From assembly GCA_946480845.1 (NCBI GenBank), contig CAMLLJ010000016.1:1-21352 (forward strand): DNA of 21,352 bases, in the 5' to 3' direction. Below the pieces are notes generated by a model, which saw only the letters and a list, made by a program, of their open reading frames with translations, was not told the DNA's origin and ran no database searches. Of the stretch, positions 19,409-21,352 are shown in pieces. Source of the stretch: an uncultured Gemmatimonadota bacterium. Its GTDB lineage: Bacteria; Gemmatimonadota; Gemmatimonadetes; Gemmatimonadales; GWC2-71-9. The translations under genes were made by a program, and so were the position numbers. Positions within the stretch are counted from its first letter, which is position 1; each line of letters starts with the position of its first letter.

Positions 19409-19496
19409 CGCTGGCGGCTCGGCTGGCATGGCGATTACTCGCGGTAGCCCCGTGGCTCTGCGTCACCGCCTTTCGGCGGCTTTGCTCTGGGCAGCG
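19409..19496 (-). promoter_or_regulatory. GEMM-I (cyclic di-GMP-I class) riboswitch B
   Basis: The 88-nt - strand aptamer has P1 CGCUG/CAGCG and the same CAGAGCAAAG strand. P2 is GCCGCC-GAAA-GGCGGU, and GACGCAGAGCCACGG forms the junction. A second arm is capped by GCGA-GUAA-UCGC, a GNRA-type loop. Over the 47-nt core (19450-19496) it differs from riboswitch A (16801-16847) at two positions. The Vc2 G20-equivalent is again A (plus 19486). It should sense a cyclic dinucleotide and control lipoprotein B. GEMM-I membership is strong; ligand preference is inferred. Confidence 0.9.
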
Positions 19497-19544
19497 GTTG
19501 ACAGACGTGCGGCTCGGGAAGGGGAAGGGCCGCGCCACCAGAAC

Positions 19545-19561
19545 TGGCAATATTCTTGCCA
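19545..19561. promoter_or_regulatory. Palindrome resembling a sigma-54 promoter
   Basis: On the - strand the site reads TGGCAAGAATATTGCCA. It has GG and GC separated by exactly 10 bases and matches 14 of 16 positions of the -24/-12 consensus TGGCACGN4TTGCW. Start of transcription near 19535 would place it about 40 nt before riboswitch B. Because the site is a 6-5-6 palindrome it could equally be a repressor operator, and its sigma-54 likeness also appears on the + strand. Confidence 0.35.
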
Positions 19562-19583
19562 CTTGCGGCGGTTGGCCCGGAGA

Positions 19584-19611
19584 TTGCCAAGTCATTCTGA
19601 GTCAATATCTT
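19584..19611 (+). promoter_or_regulatory. Possible housekeeping promoter for the FemAB-like gene
   Basis: TTGCCA (5 of 6 to -35) and TATCTT (4 of 6 to -10) are separated by 16 bp, about 115 bp before ATG 19727. Together with 19345-19496 on the other strand, this makes 19345-19726 a divergent regulatory region. Confidence 0.28.
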
Positions 19612-19726
19612 TCGCCACCGTGCAACATTGTTCACCCGGTCGGCGGACCCCGCAATTCGCAATCTGAAAGGCGAGGGCCTGTGCACCGATTGGCCAGCCG
19701 GGAGGCAGGACTTGAGGCGTGACCCC

Positions 19727-21328
19727 ATGCAGAAGGCGGCGGGAACACAGGGCGATACGCTCGTGCGTGGCCCGGCCTGGCCCGCGCGGGTCCTGGCCGA
19801 CTGGCCCCGGCTCTGGGGTCTCGCCCCACACCGGCATGCGTTCAATGGGCCCGCCTGGACCGCCGCCTGGGCGGCCTCGCGGGGGCCCTCGCTCGATCTC
19901 TTCGGTGCCGCCATCGAAGGCCCTTCGGGGCTCGAGGGAATCCTCCCTCTCGTCCGGGACCCGGACGGTGTCCTCCGCTTCCACGGTCGTCCGGAATGCG
20001 ACTACGCCGACCTGCTGGCGGCACCCGGCAGCGCGCCCGCCGTGCTGGAGCGATCCCTCCGGCTCCTCCTCGGCGAAAGCGGCTGGCGCCGAGCCGAGCT
20101 GGACAACGTGCGAGAGGATGGGATCCTCGCCGCCGCGCTGGACCAGCTGCCGGAGGACCTGCGGCGCCGGCTGTCGGTGGAACGCCAGGCCGCCTGTCCC
20201 GCCGTGTCGGCCGCGGTGGGTGGCCCGGGCGTCTTCTCAGCGCTCGCGAGCAAGGACAAGCTCCGCCAGTATCACCGGAAGCTCGGCCGCCTCGGTGAGG
20301 TCGGGTTCCGCCACCTGTCGACCCGCGAGGAGGCCCTGGCGCATCTCCCCGGGTTCTTCCGTCAGCACCAGGAGCGCTCGGTGCTCGCCGGGCGCGACAG
20401 CCAGTTCCTCGACGAGCGCCCGCGGCGATTCTACGAGGAACTGGTGCGCGCGATGGATCCCGCCACCGAACTGCGCTTCGGGATCCTCACCGCGGGCGAT
20501 CGCATCGCTGCCTGTCACTTCGGCTTCGAGGCGAACGGCCGCTTCCTCTTCTACAAGCCGACGTTCGATGTCGCGCTCTGGGACTACTCGCCGGGCCAGG
20601 TGCTGCTGCGGGCGCTCTTCCAGTACGCCGAGGAACGCGGGCTCGGGATCTTCGACTTCACCATCGGCGACGAGGACTACAAGCACCGCTTCGCCAACGA
20701 GGTGGTGCACACACTGCGGATTACGGTGGCGCGCTCGGGCGCGAGCGCGCGGGCGACGGGCCTGGCCCGCGCCGCCCGCGGGCACCTGCGCCAGGTACCG
20801 TGGCTTCGGTCGCTCGTGTCGTCGGTGCGTGGGCGGAAGGTGCCAGCGGCACGTGCACCCGGCGTGGTGCTCGCGTTCCAGGTATCGGGAGGGAGTTCTC
20901 CACCCGCCGCCCCGGCGCCGCAGTCGTTGCGGCCCGAGCGAGGCGGGCTCGCCGAGCTGGCCGGGCTCTCGCTCGCGCATCCGGCGGAGTTTCCGGCGGC
21001 GGCCATTCCCGCGCTCCGCGCGCGGCTCAAGACCGACGAGCTGTGGGTGGCGAGGAACGGCGAGGGCATCGCCACCGCGGCCTGGATCGGCGTGCGCGAG
21101 GGACCGGCCCTCTGGCCCGGGGCGGGGAGGAGCCGGGTGATCGACGAGGCGTGGACGGCGGAGCCGACGGGTCTGCAGTCATGGATCGACAGCCTGCTGG
21201 AGGCGGCCGGCGCGGACCGCGACGAGGTGCTTCCATTGCTCCTGCTTGCCGCAGACGGCGGGCCGCTGGCCCGGGAAAGCGCCCGGCGCGGCTGGCGGCT
21301 TGCCGGACGGGTGGCGCCGGTCAGTTGA
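19727..21328 (+). CDS. FemAB/CelD-type GNAT acetyltransferase-like protein
   Basis: This 533-aa protein has an N-terminal two-thirds that matches the GNAT proteins of cellulose/exopolysaccharide loci (BcsL/CelD and FemAB-like, Acetyltransf_6). It has FNGPAWTAAW near the start, CDYADLL, YHRKLGRLGEVGFRHL, and LFYKPTFDVALWDYSPGQVL with IFDFTIGDEDYKHRF (to about residue 325). The remaining ~200 residues, after a Pro-rich spacer, are not typical; WVARNGEGIATAAWIG resembles a degenerate acetyltransferase strand pair. Transfer of an acyl or aminoacyl group to a glycan precursor is the likely role. ATG 19727 is preceded by GAGG at 9 nt; a TTG at 19712 with GGAGG at 6 nt is a credible alternative start adding five residues. 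It is divergent from lipoprotein B. Confidence 0.8.
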   Translation: MQKAAGTQGDTLVRGPAWPARVLADWPRLWGLAPHRHAFNGPAWTAAWAASRGPSLDLFGAAIEGPSGLEGILPLVRDPDGVLRFHGRPECDYADLLAAPGSAPAVLERSLRLLLGESGWRRAELDNVREDGILAAALDQLPEDLRRRLSVERQAACPAVSAAVGGPGVFSALASKDKLRQYHRKLGRLGEVGFRHLSTREEALAHLPGFFRQHQERSVLAGRDSQFLDERPRRFYEELVRAMDPATELRFGILTAGDRIAACHFGFEANGRFLFYKPTFDVALWDYSPGQVLLRALFQYAEERGLGIFDFTIGDEDYKHRFANEVVHTLRITVARSGASARATGLARAARGHLRQVPWLRSLVSSVRGRKVPAARAPGVVLAFQVSGGSSPPAAPAPQSLRPERGGLAELAGLSLAHPAEFPAAAIPALRARLKTDELWVARNGEGIATAAWIGVREGPALWPGAGRSRVIDEAWTAEPTGLQSWIDSLLEAAGADRDEVLPLLLLAADGGPLARESARRGWRLAGRVAPVS

Positions 21329-21352
21329 TCCGGAAGCCGGCCACCACGCGGC
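21321..21352 (-). CDS. C-terminal end of a convergent gene (possible outer-membrane protein)
   Basis: Reading the - strand from the window edge gives RVVAGFRIN followed by TGA (plus 21321-21323). The alternating aromatic/hydrophobic ending resembles the last strand of outer-membrane beta-barrels. It would overlap the FemAB-like stop by 8 bp. Only nine residues are visible, so this is a weak call. Confidence 0.22.
   Translation of the reverse strand, partial: RVVAGFRIN

Noticed and set aside
19600..19605. TTGACT as a - strand -35 box for lipoprotein B
   Set aside because: No acceptable -10 sequence lies 16-18 bp downstream.
19628..19726. TTG start at 19628 for the FemAB-like gene
   Set aside because: It has no ribosome binding site and would translate a stretch unlike the family; ATG 19727 or TTG 19712 fit better.

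Overview
The window is about 21.4 kb of very GC-rich, densely coding bacterial DNA. It holds most of a surface-polysaccharide (exopolysaccharide or capsule) gene cluster, followed by two riboswitch-controlled paralogous lipoprotein genes. There are no tRNA, rRNA, CRISPR or transposase features. The GC bias, GTG/TTG starts and lipoproteins with Ig-like domains followed by a beta-helix suggest Gemmatimonadota. This is an inference; other GC-rich phyla such as Myxococcota or Acidobacteriota are not excluded.

Positions 1-14280 (+ strand) are one tightly packed transcription unit whose promoter lies upstream of the window. In order: a 5'-truncated membrane GT2 glycosyltransferase, an SDR epimerase/dehydratase, a GT4 glycosyltransferase, a heparinase II/III-family protein, an AsnB-type amidotransferase, a second GT4, a formyltransferase-fold protein, a NodB-type deacetylase, an AlgD-like GDP-mannose 6-dehydrogenase, a SAM methyltransferase, an acyltransferase-3 membrane protein and a GNAT-domain protein. 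Most junctions are 1-4 nt ATGA/GTGA overlaps, which implies translational coupling. Together they suggest a uronic-acid-containing polymer decorated by amide, acyl/formyl, methyl and acetyl groups. The AlgD-like enzyme is the clearest clue to the sugar (GDP-mannuronate).

Positions 14290-19344 (- strand) hold two paralogous lipoproteins (794 and 755 aa). Each has a lipobox, Ig-like modules and a right-handed beta-helix. Each is preceded by a GEMM-I (c-di-GMP-I class) riboswitch aptamer (16745-16848 and 19409-19496) with 45 of 47 core bases identical. Both aptamers carry A at the position equivalent to Vc2 G20, which in known examples shifts recognition toward cyclic AMP-GMP. A consensus Crp/Fnr palindrome lies upstream of the first riboswitch, a sigma-54-like palindrome lies upstream of the second, and a strong hairpin terminator separates the two genes.

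Positions 19727-21328 (+) encode a FemAB/CelD-type GNAT protein of the kind common in exopolysaccharide loci. The last bases look like the C-terminus of a convergent - strand gene.

The most notable result is the twin, possibly cGAMP-type riboswitch pair controlling beta-helix lipoproteins next to an alginate-like glycan cluster. The lipoproteins may bind, cleave or epimerise the polymer outside the cell when a cyclic dinucleotide signal changes.
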